DNA of 64,000 nucleotides, from contig NZ_CP036269.1 of NCBI RefSeq assembly GCF_007744675.1, positions 3,761,546-3,825,545 of the forward strand, in the 5' to 3' direction. Positions 55,009 through 64,000 of the stretch are shown piece after piece. Within the stretch, counting starts at the first letter, position 1; each line of letters opens with the position of its first letter. Source of the stretch: Gimesia alba. Lineage in GTDB: Bacteria > Planctomycetota > Planctomycetia > Planctomycetales > Planctomycetaceae. Both the position numbers and the translations under genes were made by a program. The notes beneath the pieces are model-generated. The model was given only the letters and a program-made list of their open reading frames with translations. It had not been told where the DNA came from and did no database searches.

Positions 55009-56310
55009 CTATGACTTAAAGGCGCGCTGCAGTTCGTCCAGTGAGACTTTTCCCTCAGCGACCAGGCGAATTCCGTCTTTCTGGAAGCTGGGCATCCCTG
55101 CTTTTTTGGCGAAGGCCTTGATTTTGCCAGGATCGGGATCACTGATGATGAGTTTTTTCATTTCATCGGTCATCTCATACAATTCCAGCATCAGGGTACG
55201 TCCATAGTACCCCAGGCCATCACACTTCTCACAAGGCTCGATCTCGTTCCCATCTTCATCAACGGTTTGACGTGGGGGGCGGTAGAGCATTTTTGTGGTT
55301 TTAGGCAGGCCCATTTTCGCGATGAGTTTCGGGTTGGGGCGGAAGGCTTCTTTGCAATCATTACAGAGCGTGCGGATCAGCTTATGACCCACAACACAGC
55401 GCAGGGCATCGACGCCTTTTTCCACACTGCCTGCCAGTTTACAGAATTTGAGCAAACCGGCGATCGCATCTTTAGCTGAGATTTCTGCGATCATCGTAAT
55501 TTCATCTTTGACATTCAGGATACTGCCGACATACGATTCATCGGTGATCGGATTCAGATAGATGATATCTGCTTCCATGCGAATGATTCTGCGAAGTTCA
55601 TCGTCAAACGTATCCCCTTCTTTTTTATCAAGGGTTGCGATGTGGCTCAATTCGCGGTGTTCCGGATCTGCCAAAGCAAAGATGGTGTACTGGTACGCGT
55701 CAACAGAACGCACGACTCCCACCGTTGTCGTTGTGGTACCGGAACTGGGGGCGCCGCTCACCAGGATCAAACCGTGACGGCCTTTACTGAGCTCACGAAT
55801 CCGTTCTCTCATCTCTTCGGTGATACCAATGTCATCAGCACGATCTAATTGCTGATTTAAATTGATGGCTTTCACAGACAGTCGTTCTCCGCCTTGCGCG
55901 GGAGCCGTTGAAACACGTAACTGGTAGGGAACTTCTTCCAGTTCAGCCAGGACGCCTCCTGATTGAGGTCGTTTACGTTCCTGAATATTCAGCCCTGAAA
56001 GCAGCTTGATGACCTGAACGACTGCCATCCCCTGTTGCTTTGAAAGTTTGGGGCCGGGATTGGGAACGCCGTCGACATAAAAGACAATCTGGTACCGTTC
56101 CCCTTTCGGTTCAAACCGCATGAGTTCGGCCCGCAAGGCAAGTCCGTCAGTAATGATGTCCTTGGCAGGCATCAGGCCCGCTTTCACAAGTCGTGCGTTA
56201 TCTTTCAGATTCGCTGGTTGCCCATTTAAAGCGCCTTGGAAGGAGACCGGCTCAATTTCTTCTTCGAATTCTTCCTCTTCTTCCCGGGATTTTCCAAAAC
56301 CAAATATCAC
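55009..56310 (-). CDS. Degenerate GspE/PilB-type secretion ATPase
   Basis: A 433-residue protein of the type II secretion/type IV pilus ATPase family. It keeps the overall fold and the zinc-binding cysteines (CNDC 316-319; CEKC 360-363). The Walker A motif, normally GPTGSGKTT, is here GAPSSGTTT (186-194) with no lysine, and the Walker B region (ADIIYLNPITDES) is also altered, so ATP hydrolysis is doubtful. The N-terminus is very acidic (REEEEEFEEE). GTG 56310 has AGAGGT seven bases before it; a TTG at 56328 is less likely. No other secretion gene is nearby. Confidence 0.85.
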   Translation of the reverse strand: MIFGFGKSREEEEEFEEEIEPVSFQGALNGQPANLKDNARLVKAGLMPAKDIITDGLALRAELMRFEPKGERYQIVFYVDGVPNPGPKLSKQQGMAVVQVIKLLSGLNIQERKRPQSGGVLAELEEVPYQLRVSTAPAQGGERLSVKAINLNQQLDRADDIGITEEMRERIRELSKGRHGLILVSGAPSSGTTTTTVGVVRSVDAYQYTIFALADPEHRELSHIATLDKKEGDTFDDELRRIIRMEADIIYLNPITDESYVGSILNVKDEITMIAEISAKDAIAGLLKFCKLAGSVEKGVDALRCVVGHKLIRTLCNDCKEAFRPNPKLIAKMGLPKTTKMLYRPPRQTVDEDGNEIEPCEKCDGLGYYGRTLMLELYEMTDEMKKLIISDPDPGKIKAFAKKAGMPSFQKDGIRLVAEGKVSLDELQRAFKS

Positions 56311-56433
56311 TAGCGATACCTCTTTCAAATGGGGAACGTGTCTGACTTGAAATTTCTATTCTGAACACTCTCAAACAAGGGCGACTAGTATTTTTCTACC
56401 TTCGCAAGTCAAAAAATCTGAGCCGCGAATCGA

Positions 56434-57321
56434 TTATAGAAGACCATAATCTTTTAATGTTTTCTCCAACACCTTCATTGAGGCACTGTCAAGTTGTGTC
56501 ATCGGGAGCCGGACTTCACCATTATCGCGTCCCAGTAATTGCATGGCTGCTTTGATGGGAATCGGGTTTGTCGCCAGCCCCAGTAGATTACGGCAGAGAG
56601 CAAATAACTTAAAGTGCCATTCACGGGCCTGCTTCAAATCGCCGGCGTTGAAGGCATTCAGCATGCTTTTTACATCGCCTGGTACGATATTTCCCACAAC
56701 CGAAACGACGCCTTTTCCTCCTAACGCCATCAAGGGCAATGTCAGGCTGTCATCACCAGAAAGAACAGCCAGGTCACAGGCTGAGAGAATATGAGATGCC
56801 TGGTCCATCGATCCCGTGGATTCTTTGACCGCTACGATGTTCGGAATTTCAGCCAGCTGAATAATCGTTTCGGGCTCGATATTCTTGGCTGTGCGACCGG
56901 GAATATTGTAGATCACAATCGGAATCTCAACTGATTCCGCAATCGTTTTGTAGTGTTGATAGAAGCCTTCCTGAGTCGGCTTGTTATAGTAAGGGGCAAC
57001 GTGCAGAGCACCATTGGCGCCTGCCTGTTGTGCATATTTGGTCAATTCGACGGCTTCGCGGGTGCTGTTTGAGCCTGTCCCTGCCATGACCTTAATCCGG
57101 CCGGCAGCATGTTTACAAACAATCGAAATCACCTGCTTGTGTTCATCGTGGGAGAGAGTCGGTGATTCGCCCGTTGTTCCCACCGGGCACAAGGTGTCGG
57201 TCCCTTGTTCAATATGGTAATCGACCAGTGCACACAGACCTGCTTCGTCGATTTCTCCATTCTTAAAGGGGGTGATCATTGCCACCGCCAGACCTGCAAA
57301 CAGGTCACTTTGATTAGACAT
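56434..57321 (-). CDS. dapA: 4-hydroxy-tetrahydrodipicolinate synthase
   Basis: A 295-residue DapA, the first committed enzyme of lysine and diaminopimelate synthesis from aspartate semialdehyde and pyruvate. Motifs: GTTGESPTL (about 48-56), the YYNKPTQEG segment (about 112) and the Schiff-base lysine in AVKESTG (about 165). Length and architecture are standard for the (beta/alpha)8 aldolase family. Cytoplasmic. A hydroxyacid dehydrogenase lies 92 bases upstream. Confidence 0.95.
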   Translation of the reverse strand: MSNQSDLFAGLAVAMITPFKNGEIDEAGLCALVDYHIEQGTDTLCPVGTTGESPTLSHDEHKQVISIVCKHAAGRIKVMAGTGSNSTREAVELTKYAQQAGANGALHVAPYYNKPTQEGFYQHYKTIAESVEIPIVIYNIPGRTAKNIEPETIIQLAEIPNIVAVKESTGSMDQASHILSACDLAVLSGDDSLTLPLMALGGKGVVSVVGNIVPGDVKSMLNAFNAGDLKQAREWHFKLFALCRNLLGLATNPIPIKAAMQLLGRDNGEVRLPMTQLDSASMKVLEKTLKDYGLL

Positions 57322-57413
57322 GCTTATTCTACCTCAAAACAAATTCGACTGGCCCATCCTGTTGGCCAGAGACATGATTACTTCACCAATTATTTGATTG
57401 ATCTGATGTTCGA

Positions 57414-58334
57414 CTAGGAACGCTGTTCCCAGTCAACATTTGATAAAGACGCCAGTGCCAGTTGCAGCGCATGGGTTCCGTCACGGCCATGTCCCTGGGC
57501 TTGAACCGCAAGATACAATTGATGGCCCAATGCCAGTCCAGGCAGACTCAGGTTCATTGCTTTGGCTTCTGCCAGTGCGATGCCCATGTCTTTGATAAAG
57601 TGTTCGACAAAGAACCCCGGATCAAAATTATTATCCATAATCCGTGGACCCAGATTCGAGAGCGACCAACTGCCTGCCGCACCACTGCCGACCGATTCTA
57701 ACACGGTGGGCAGGTCGAGTCCTGCTTTATAGCCATACAGCAGGGCTTCGCAGACGCCAATCATGTTTGTCGCGATCAGAATCTGGTTGACCATTTTTGT
57801 GTGTTGACCAGAACCGGCTTCTCCCTGATACACAATGGTTTTCCCCATGGCATCCCAGCAGGGTTGCAGTGCGTCCACCACAGCTTGGTCTCCCCCAATC
57901 ATGATGGACAGGGTGCCGTTCTTGGCTCCGACATCTCCACCGGAGACAGGGGCATCAACGCTATGAACCCCTTTGGCTTTCGCTGCTTCAGCCACTTCTA
58001 CGGCCAGAGAAGGATCGCTGGTTGTCATGTCGACCAGGATTTTGTCAGCAGAGGCTCCCGCTAAGGCACCCTGCTCTCCTAACAGGACTTCTCTGACATC
58101 TGCAGGAAAACCAACAATCGAAAAAATGATGTCGGAGGCTTCTGCAACTGCTTTGGGAGAGTCGGCCCAGCTGGCACCTTTTTTGATGAGAGGTTCTGCT
58201 TTTGATTTGCTACGATTATAGACGGTTGCTGAAAAACCGGCGTCCATCAGGTGTCCGACCATGCTGGCCCCCATGACCCCTGTTCCAATCCAGCCGACTT
58301 TGGTTTTTCCTGGTTGAATTGCTGGTATCGCCAT
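57414..58334 (-). CDS. 3-hydroxyisobutyrate/tartronate semialdehyde-type dehydrogenase
   Basis: A 306-residue beta-hydroxyacid dehydrogenase. The N-terminal Rossmann motif is [17 protein letters not shown] (about 13-29); the family signature [16 protein letters not shown] (about 126) and the catalytic lysine segment [11 protein letters not shown] (about 176) are present. ATG 58334 has AAGGA upstream. Substrate is not resolved: 3-hydroxyisobutyrate, 2-hydroxy-3-oxopropionate and related acids are possible. Confidence 0.9.
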   Translation of the reverse strand: MAIPAIQPGKTKVGWIGTGVMGASMVGHLMDAGFSATVYNRSKSKAEPLIKKGASWADSPKAVAEASDIIFSIVGFPADVREVLLGEQGALAGASADKILVDMTTSDPSLAVEVAEAAKAKGVHSVDAPVSGGDVGAKNGTLSIMIGGDQAVVDALQPCWDAMGKTIVYQGEAGSGQHTKMVNQILIATNMIGVCEALLYGYKAGLDLPTVLESVGSGAAGSWSLSNLGPRIMDNNFDPGFFVEHFIKDMGIALAEAKAMNLSLPGLALGHQLYLAVQAQGHGRDGTHALQLALASLSNVDWEQRS

Positions 58335-58672
58335 TTTGATCAATCCTTTTAGCTCTCAGTTTAAGTTCGTATTTTTATTTACAATGGCTACTGGAAATCG
58401 TAAAAAAATGATTGTCAGATCTCAAGTTAGCACAATAGTTCTCTTTGGCAGTATATCGAGCTCTGACTCAGAAGTCATACCACTGGTTCAATTTTTTTGA
58501 CAACAAAATCCGCCGATTTGGCCTTTTGTTGGGGGAATCCGAGAGTGGTGATCAACGAAACTTGCGATTCACACGCCAAGAGAGGAAAATCGTAAAAAAC
58601 AACACTGCCTCAGTCCCGTTCCCGTTCTCAGTTTCGGTTGACTAATTTTCAGATAAAGAAGCGAGTCCTGAC
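58335..58672. other. Divergent region upstream of dehydrogenase and PLA2-like genes
   Basis: 338 bases feeding both genes. No convincing promoter pair, repeat or terminator was found. The plus-strand frame at 58445 lacks a ribosome binding site and any family resemblance. Confidence 0.35.
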
Positions 58673-59089
58673 ATGAAATCAAAACTGGTCATCCTGATCT
58701 TTTCAGTCTGGTTGCTGACTGGTGCAAGCAGTCAAACTTCTGTTTATGCCCAGGGATGGGGGTATCCTTGCGGCCCGGATGGTGCGCCGCTGTTACAGAT
58801 GTTAACGCCTCAGGGATTCATGGGCGCTGACTTCCGGGGTAGTTGCTTCCAGCACGATCGGTGTTATGAAATTCCTGGTATCAGCCGGCGTTATTGTGAT
58901 TTACAATTCCGACAGGAATTGCATCGCCGTTGCGATCATTCCGCCTTTCCGCTTGGCTGCCGCATGGTATCAAACTTCATGTACCTGCAAGTCCGACTCT
59001 ATGGCAGGCGGCCTTATCTGAATTCTCAATATCCCCAGCATCTGGCACCTGTCCCCGTGTATTCGCAGCCGGTGTATTATGGTTACTAA
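58673..59089 (+). CDS. Secreted phospholipase A2-like protein
   Basis: A 138-residue protein with a signal peptide (cleaved near VYAQ, residue 27). The segment SCFQHDRCYEIPG (57-69) reproduces the phospholipase A2 active-site pattern C-x2-H-D-x-C-Y, with His61-Asp62, and Cys75-Asp76 fits the second conserved CD pair. Cysteines at 58, 64, 75, 87 and 96 could form disulfides. The C-terminal 25 residues are Pro/Tyr-rich. The calcium-binding glycine loop is not obvious, so enzymatic activity is uncertain. Confidence 0.7.
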   Translation: MKSKLVILIFSVWLLTGASSQTSVYAQGWGYPCGPDGAPLLQMLTPQGFMGADFRGSCFQHDRCYEIPGISRRYCDLQFRQELHRRCDHSAFPLGCRMVSNFMYLQVRLYGRRPYLNSQYPQHLAPVPVYSQPVYYGY

Positions 59090-59156
59090 GGTTGTTCCTG
59101 AATAAGCTTCCAGTTCTTCGTTTCAACGAAACCACTTTTATGATGAAAATTTCGGC

Positions 59157-60098
59157 ATGACTGAACCACTGGCGTATCTCAATGGCGCCTTGATTCCTTT
59201 TTCAGAAGCAAAGCTGTCAGTCACTGACCTGGGGATTGTGTACGGGGCTGCTGTGACGGAGATGGTTCGCACCTTTGCACATCGCCCGTTTATGCTGGAT
59301 GAGCATCTGGACCGTCTCTACTCTGCGATGGATTATGTTTGCATCGAATCTCCTTTAGCAAAATCAGAGCTCAAGCAAATCTGTGAAGACTTGATTGAAC
59401 AGAATGCCGCATTGCTACCACAGGAGAACGATCTGGGCTTGACGGTTTTCATCACGGCAGGCCAGAACTTGCCCTATCTGGGACTGGCCGAACTTGAAAC
59501 CTGTCGTACGCCGACGGTTTGCGTGCATACGTTTCCTTTAGCCTTTGAGCTTTGGGATCAAAAATACACGGCCGGCCAGCATCTGGTGAGATCTGAAGTG
59601 CAGCAGCTCAATGCCAATATTTTTGACCCCCGGGTCAAATCTCGCAGCCGTATCCACCTGTATCGCGCCGACAAACTGGTTCGCAAGACAGAGCCAGAGG
59701 CCAGCGCACTGTTATTTGATGTTGCAGGATTTGTCGCGGAAACCACGATTGGCAACTTTTATCTCGTGAAAGACAATCTCATTGTGTCACCTCGCCCGGA
59801 GAAGATCCTGGGGGGGATCAGCCAGCAGATGGTGGTCCGATTAGTGAAACAACTGGGACTTCGCTATGTAGAGGCTGATATTTCGGCAAAAGAGATCCTC
59901 GAAGCCGATGAAGCATTGACGTCTTCGACCGGGTATTGTCTGATGCCTGTTACCCGTTTTGGAGAATCTCTCATTTCAGAAGGTGTTCCGGGACCTGTCT
60001 TTACACAGTTACTCTCGGAGTGGAGCGAAACCGTCGGAGTGGATATTGTAAAACAAGCAAAGCAGATCGGCGCAGCGCGACGAAACGCACTTTCTTAA
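59157..60098 (+). CDS. Class IV aminotransferase (branched-chain or lyase type)
   Basis: A 313-residue PLP enzyme of the BCAT/ADC-lyase fold. The N-terminal segment YLNGALIPFSEAKLSVTDLGIVYG is typical; the PLP lysine is in VKSRSRIHLY (about 161-162) and the phosphate-binding segment is AETTIGNFYLV (about 198-208). It could be a branched-chain or D-amino acid aminotransferase or aminodeoxychorismate lyase; the sequence does not decide. Next gene begins 54 bases downstream. Confidence 0.88.
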   Translation: MTEPLAYLNGALIPFSEAKLSVTDLGIVYGAAVTEMVRTFAHRPFMLDEHLDRLYSAMDYVCIESPLAKSELKQICEDLIEQNAALLPQENDLGLTVFITAGQNLPYLGLAELETCRTPTVCVHTFPLAFELWDQKYTAGQHLVRSEVQQLNANIFDPRVKSRSRIHLYRADKLVRKTEPEASALLFDVAGFVAETTIGNFYLVKDNLIVSPRPEKILGGISQQMVVRLVKQLGLRYVEADISAKEILEADEALTSSTGYCLMPVTRFGESLISEGVPGPVFTQLLSEWSETVGVDIVKQAKQIGAARRNALS

Positions 60099-60152
60099 GT
60101 TCAGGTTTCAAATTATTCTTATTGTTTTGATGACTTACCAGGAACCATAACC

Positions 60153-60833
60153 GTGTCACACTATCTGGAATTTTTCAAACAGTTTCGTACGACCTTTGAA
60201 ACCACCGGTGCGATTGCTCCCAGTAGCCGCTTTCTGGCATCAGATATGGCGGGACCGATGAAGCAGCATCAAGGGCCTAAGAAAGTTCTGGAAATCGGAC
60301 CGGGAACGGGCGCTGTGACACGACAGATTGTCAAACAGATTCAACCGGGAGACCAACTGGATCTGGTGGAGTTGAACGACAAGTTTGTTGAGATTCTGCA
60401 TAAACGCTTTGATCGCGAACAGGGCTTTCGAGCGATCAAGGACCAGACGTCAATCCACAACTGCCCGTTGCAGGAATATGGTGCAGGCGAGGAATATGAT
60501 TATATTGTTTCCGGCCTGCCTTTGAATAATTTTCCCACGGATCTGGTGGGGGAGATCTTTGAAGCCTATTTCCGCCTACTCAAGCCGGGTGGAGTCTTGT
60601 CGTATTTTGAATATATGTATGTGCGGCCTGTGCGAAAAGTGATCTCGCGGGGTGAAGAGAATCAGCGGATTCGGCAAATTGATGACATTATGAGCCATTA
60701 CACCAGCCTGTATCGCATTCAAACTGACTGGGTCTGGTTCAATCTGCCACCTGCCTGGGTGCAACATCTGCAAAAAGAAAAAGGCAGTCCTGCTCTGGTA
60801 GAGCAGACTGCCTCTGGGGAGCTCAATTCTTAA
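60153..60833 (+). CDS. SAM-dependent methyltransferase, PmtA-like
   Basis: A 226-residue class I methyltransferase. The SAM motif VLEIGPGTGAVTRQI (about 45-59) and the acidic loop DLVELND are clear. The post-motif SGLPLNNFP (about 119-127) resembles PmtA phospholipid N-methyltransferases that convert phosphatidylethanolamine to phosphatidylcholine. It also resembles rRNA adenine dimethylases, so the substrate is not certain. GTG 60153 has AGGA nine bases upstream. It follows the aminotransferase, possibly in one operon. Confidence 0.8.
   Translation: MSHYLEFFKQFRTTFETTGAIAPSSRFLASDMAGPMKQHQGPKKVLEIGPGTGAVTRQIVKQIQPGDQLDLVELNDKFVEILHKRFDREQGFRAIKDQTSIHNCPLQEYGAGEEYDYIVSGLPLNNFPTDLVGEIFEAYFRLLKPGGVLSYFEYMYVRPVRKVISRGEENQRIRQIDDIMSHYTSLYRIQTDWVWFNLPPAWVQHLQKEKGSPALVEQTASGELNS
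60782..60813 (+). repeat. Strong hairpin inside the 3' end of the methyltransferase gene
   Basis: AGGCAGT-C-CTGCTCT (60782-60796) pairs with AGAGCAG-ACTGCCT (60800-60813) around a 3-base loop, giving 14 base pairs with one bulged C. It lies within the last 17 codons. No T tract follows. Confidence 0.6.
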
Positions 60834-60852
60834 AGCCGATTACTCCGACGTT

Positions 60853-62184
60853 TTATTTCTCTGTTTCTAATTTCAGTTTTGTTTTTTGAATGCCATTTTC
60901 GATACGAACGGGATTGATTCTACCTCGCCTTTGTCCCACGACCTCATCTAATTCGAGATAGCCATTCCGATTTCGATCTAGTCTGTCGAAGACGCGATCA
61001 ATATGATTTAACTCGTATTTACTCAATTTTCCATCATTATCCAGGTCGACCGTTCGAAAGAAATTGGAACCGGGACGACGCCTGGTCGAATCACTCGGCT
61101 GGTTTTTTGCTTGATCACGCATTTGCGGACGTTTCATCTCGTTGTCTTTTTCACGGCTGGGGCGACGTTGATCAGGACGAAACGAAGTGAACTCGTTCTT
61201 GAATTCTTCCTTCGTCAGTTCATCATCCGCACCTTTTCCGGATTTGTCTAAAAGTTGTCGAACAAAAAGTTTTCCTCGTATCGGAGCCTCTTCCAGTGTG
61301 AGTTTGCCATCTTTATTAGTGTCCAGCCTTTCGAAAAACTGCTGTGCCTCTTCCGGCAATTCACGACGCTTTGGCGAACGGCCTGAAGAACGATCGGCAC
61401 GACGTTCGGTGTCCTTTTGCATCTCCGGACGCTTCATCTCTTTGTCGTCTTTGCGGCCGGGACGACGGCGATCAGGACGAAAGGCGGCTAATCCTTTTTG
61501 AAATTCCTCTTTCGTCAGTTCTGCATCTTCGCCTTTTCCGGATTTCTCCAGGATGCTTTTCAGAATTCGTTTTCCGCGCTCGGGCGCTTCGTCCAGGGTA
61601 AGTTTGCCATCCTGATTGGTATCCAGCATATTGAAAAAACGCTGTGCCCCTTCCGACATCGCTCCCGGCTTGGAGGGGCGATTTCCGGGTGGTCTGTTTC
61701 CCCGAAACCGGTTTCCGAATTTCTCAAATTCGTCCAGTGAAATTTCGTCTTTGTTTAAGCGTTGAAACAAAGGTTCCATCCGCGCTCGTAATGGTTCGGG
61801 AAGTTCCTCTTTGGAAATTTTCTTGTCACCATTGCGGTCCAGACGACTCAGAAACATTTTATAGTCAAAATTCCGGGGCCCCCGATTACGATCGGGACCT
61901 TCACCTGCAGGAAATTTCTGATCTTCTTTTTTCAGACCTGCTTCGAATTCCGCCTTTGTCAGTTTTCCATCTTTGTTCTGATCGCCCATACGAATCAGGT
62001 GATCAAAAAAACGTTCTTTTTCCTCTGGGACTTCTTCAGCCGTGACTGTCCCATCTGAGTTTTTGTCAAGTTGCTGGAAGATATTCTGAGACGGGGACTC
62101 GTCTTTTTCCGGTGCTGCGGCGAGATGATTGACCGTAAAGCCAAGCAGAGTCAACAAAGTCAAACATTGGTAAGTGCGCTTCAT
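60853..62184 (-). CDS. Secreted EF-hand calcium-binding protein
   Basis: A 443-residue exported protein. ATG 62184 is preferred since AAAGGG precedes it; a signal peptide (about 1-23) follows. Seven EF-hand calcium loops are visible: DKNSDG, DQNKDG, DRNGDK, DTNQDG, DTNKDG, DLDNDG and DRNRNG, plus degenerate loops (SGKGED, SGKGAD) and one very short (LNKDEISLDEF). Residues 177-256 are repeated at 277-356 with an exact 100-residue period. Basic Arg/Pro-rich linkers join the pairs. Likely binds calcium outside the cytoplasm. Confidence 0.9.
   Translation of the reverse strand: MKRTYQCLTLLTLLGFTVNHLAAAPEKDESPSQNIFQQLDKNSDGTVTAEEVPEEKERFFDHLIRMGDQNKDGKLTKAEFEAGLKKEDQKFPAGEGPDRNRGPRNFDYKMFLSRLDRNGDKKISKEELPEPLRARMEPLFQRLNKDEISLDEFEKFGNRFRGNRPPGNRPSKPGAMSEGAQRFFNMLDTNQDGKLTLDEAPERGKRILKSILEKSGKGEDAELTKEEFQKGLAAFRPDRRRPGRKDDKEMKRPEMQKDTERRADRSSGRSPKRRELPEEAQQFFERLDTNKDGKLTLEEAPIRGKLFVRQLLDKSGKGADDELTKEEFKNEFTSFRPDQRRPSREKDNEMKRPQMRDQAKNQPSDSTRRRPGSNFFRTVDLDNDGKLSKYELNHIDRVFDRLDRNRNGYLELDEVVGQRRGRINPVRIENGIQKTKLKLETEK
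61117..61656 (-). repeat. Tandem duplication, 300-base period, within EF-hand gene
   Basis: Copies at 61417-61656 and 61117-61356 encode related 80-residue segments (starting GAQ-FF--LDTN and ending EMKRP-M). The offset is exactly 300 bases, so the frame is kept. Many codons are shared between copies, such as ATCAGGACGA at 61171 and 61471, showing a fairly recent segmental duplication. Confidence 0.75.
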
Positions 62185-62454
62185 GACAGTCCCTTTCATG
62201 GGATTGCTGAGATAGAAAAAGTTCCAGAGATTTCATGCCCGAACACGTTTCCAGCACGCATTCCAAAGGCCCCTGACCGAAGGTTTTGATCAGGAATACC
62301 CTTACTGAGGTTGGAATGGGACTCCTCTGCCCCTGCCCGGTCTAATACATTAAACACGATTCCAACCGATAAGTATTGGTCAATTTTCGTAAAAATCGGA
62401 CTGATTTCAGTGACTTGTCGAATGCCCTGAATCTGCTTCTTTAAAGGGGACGCA

Positions 62455-64000
62455 TTATTCCGCTGTTTTTTTCATCGTAACCCGGACAGAGAAAAAGCCA
62501 TGGTCATCAGGAACGGTATAACCGGCGGTAATCGGGAGGTATTTGATCACGCCTTCAAGATCCTGAAACTGGGATAAGATGTCTTCATCAATGTCGACGG
62601 AATCTTTGTTTTTCTGGAAGAGTTGTGTGATTGCCAGAATCGACGTATCTAATCTTTGGTATGAAATGATCGAGGTCTTTGTGGGGAAAATCTGCGATAT
62701 TTTTTTGTAATTGGGATCATCGACTAACGAGTCTGTCTGGCGATCATTCCGGATGATTTTTTCCAGCGCTTTCACATTGGTTGATGCAATCAGTGTATTA
62801 TCGGTAATGCAAAAAGCGGCAGGGATCAGGCCTTCGGGATATTCATACAAGGTGGTCCCCTGAAACTCTCGCGTCGCTATTTTGGAATCATTCCATTCTA
62901 GTAATGCGTGCATGATCTTTTGGAATGCTTCCGGGTTTTTCAGGCCAACTGCGACCGTATATCTTCCTAAGAGTTGTTCAGCAATTTCTTCGCCCTGCTG
63001 GGTTGCGATAATCTGAATTCTGCCAGTCAGGTTATCCAAAATGTCCTTCTTAAGATGAATTTTGGGAGAATCCTCTTGCTTCGAATAGTCATCGATGGCT
63101 TGTGCGAGTGCACCGGGATTCACACGAAAACCGTCATGCAATGATTCAACAGCTTGATAGGCATCGTCAATCGCCCAGTTGAAAGAGTAATAACTGGAAC
63201 ATTGATTCGAAACCCACCAGGGAGGTTGTTGCGCGACTGCGGGGCAGCGAAATATTTCGATCAAGCCATAGCCAGGCAGTTTCACATAGGTAAAGGTCTT
63301 TGAGATAAATTCGTAGTCTCTGGTAAAAAAATAAGCTGAACCACCCACGGCTTTCAAATTTGAAATTCCCAGTGAGGGTAACACTCCCTGGGCCATGCCT
63401 GCCATTGGTTCGGATTTTTTATAAATATCCAATGTTGATTGAATGGTACCGACCGGGTTCAGGTACCAGTGGGTGGAGGCAGCCGCATCTTTCTGGGCAC
63501 ATTTATTGAAGATATATTGAAACTCTTTGTTATCAGCCAGAGAATCTCCTTTACGCCCCTCCCAGTTAGTTAAAATGGATTCCAGCAGCTTGTCATCATT
63601 TGAAATAACCAGCGTATTGTCTTTTAGAAAATACGCGACTTTTCTGGCGAAGGGACTGGAATCTGGTGTTTGTCTTGTCTCTTCAAAGGAATAAATTCTG
63701 AAGATGGTACCTCGAACGCTCTTAATGGAACGACTGGCACCGCCGTTGGTCATCTCATCGGCAGCAAGCCCTAATAGTTTTTTCAAAACCACACTGCTTT
63801 CGCCTGCTCCATACTCCATGAGTGCGACACTACCAATGTGGTCATCTGAAGTATTGAAGGCGGAAATGGAAACTTCTCCACTGGGAACATCCCAAATGGT
63901 AGCTAGAGAATATCCCGTTTTTTGTTCGATCTCCCGGGATGCTTTCTCATAGTTCGTTTTCAGTTTCTGGTTAAAATCTGCAAAGGCGGGCTCGTCCAGC
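62455..64000 (-). CDS. Large secreted-type protein, N-terminus outside window
   Basis: The frame stays open from a stop at 62455 to the window edge, so this gene is 5'-truncated here; an internal Met at 63819 is not the likely start, since upstream codons are coding-like (LDEPAFADFNQKLK, then YEKASREIEQKTGYS). At least 515 residues. The sequence alternates strands and helices, with repeats of the type IASTNVKALEKIIRN and VISNDDKLLESILTN, as in planctomycete DUF3352-like proteins. This assignment is tentative and function is unknown. Confidence 0.65.
   Translation of the reverse strand, partial: LDEPAFADFNQKLKTNYEKASREIEQKTGYSLATIWDVPSGEVSISAFNTSDDHIGSVALMEYGAGESSVVLKKLLGLAADEMTNGGASRSIKSVRGTIFRIYSFEETRQTPDSSPFARKVAYFLKDNTLVISNDDKLLESILTNWEGRKGDSLADNKEFQYIFNKCAQKDAAASTHWYLNPVGTIQSTLDIYKKSEPMAGMAQGVLPSLGISNLKAVGGSAYFFTRDYEFISKTFTYVKLPGYGLIEIFRCPAVAQQPPWWVSNQCSSYYSFNWAIDDAYQAVESLHDGFRVNPGALAQAIDDYSKQEDSPKIHLKKDILDNLTGRIQIIATQQGEEIAEQLLGRYTVAVGLKNPEAFQKIMHALLEWNDSKIATREFQGTTLYEYPEGLIPAAFCITDNTLIASTNVKALEKIIRNDRQTDSLVDDPNYKKISQIFPTKTSIISYQRLDTSILAITQLFQKNKDSVDIDEDILSQFQDLEGVIKYLPITAGYTVPDDHGFFSVRVTMKKTAE

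Noticed and set aside
58445..58645. 66-codon plus-strand frame upstream of the PLA2-like gene
   Set aside because: No ribosome binding site, no recognisable family, and position in a shared upstream region.

Overview
The window looks like chromosomal DNA of a planctomycete. The main evidence is the family content: two pairs of DUF1549/DUF1553 (PSD1-type) cytochrome-like proteins with DUF1501 proteins, an ECF sigma/anti-sigma pair, several planctomycete-style secreted proteins, EF-hand repeats and Ser/Thr kinases. Base composition is near 50% GC and a Gimesia-like organism would fit, but the genus is an inference. No rRNA, tRNA, CRISPR array, prophage or complete insertion sequence was recognised.

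Layout. 1-1.2 kb: two small membrane proteins and a cold-shock protein with a long leader. 1.3-9.9 kb, minus strand: a complete cbb3 oxidase operon, ccoNO (fused)-ccoQ-ccoP-ccoG-ccoH-(DsbD_2/SafE-like)-ccoI-ccoS, including two genes under 55 codons (ccoQ, ccoS). 10.3-11.5 kb: a cysteine-rich envelope protein. 11.7-22.9 kb, minus strand: a co-oriented block led by an ECF sigma factor and anti-sigma protein, then a coiled-coil secreted protein, two PSD1/DUF1501 pairs and an LTXXQ protein. 23.3-24.3 kb: a cysteine-rich secreted hydrolase. 24.7-33.9 kb, minus strand: nitrate assimilation (narK-nirBD fusion-flavoprotein reductase-DmsBC-like fusion-nasA). 34.4-39.1 kb: nadA, a PIG-L deacetylase with a dihaem cytochrome, and a CPBP protease. 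39.5-47.7 kb: a Ser/Thr kinase, a secreted protein, ribosomal protein L27, HtrA, phosphofructokinase and a five-repeat lipoprotein. 48-53.7 kb: a 1239-residue secreted protein and a pyruvate/indolepyruvate decarboxylase-like enzyme. 53.7-56.3 kb: a MITE-like element, stacked hairpins, two small related envelope proteins and a GspE-family protein lacking the Walker A lysine. 56.4-64 kb: dapA, a beta-hydroxyacid dehydrogenase, a phospholipase A2-like protein, a class IV aminotransferase, a PmtA-like methyltransferase, an EF-hand protein with an exact 100-residue tandem duplication, and a protein cut by the window edge.

How the genes work together. The cbb3 operon is self-sufficient: catalytic subunits, copper supply (CcoI, SafE-like), Fe-S accessory protein (CcoG) and assembly factors, ending at a strong bidirectional terminator. 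The nitrate operon covers uptake, nitrate to nitrite, and nitrite to ammonium; its DmsBC-like membrane fusion suggests quinol-derived electrons for an apparently cytoplasmic nitrate reductase. The most unusual items are the MITE-like element supplying the decarboxylase stop codon, the degenerate GspE protein next to two paralogous small envelope proteins, the five-repeat lipoprotein, and the NasA/DmsBC arrangement.
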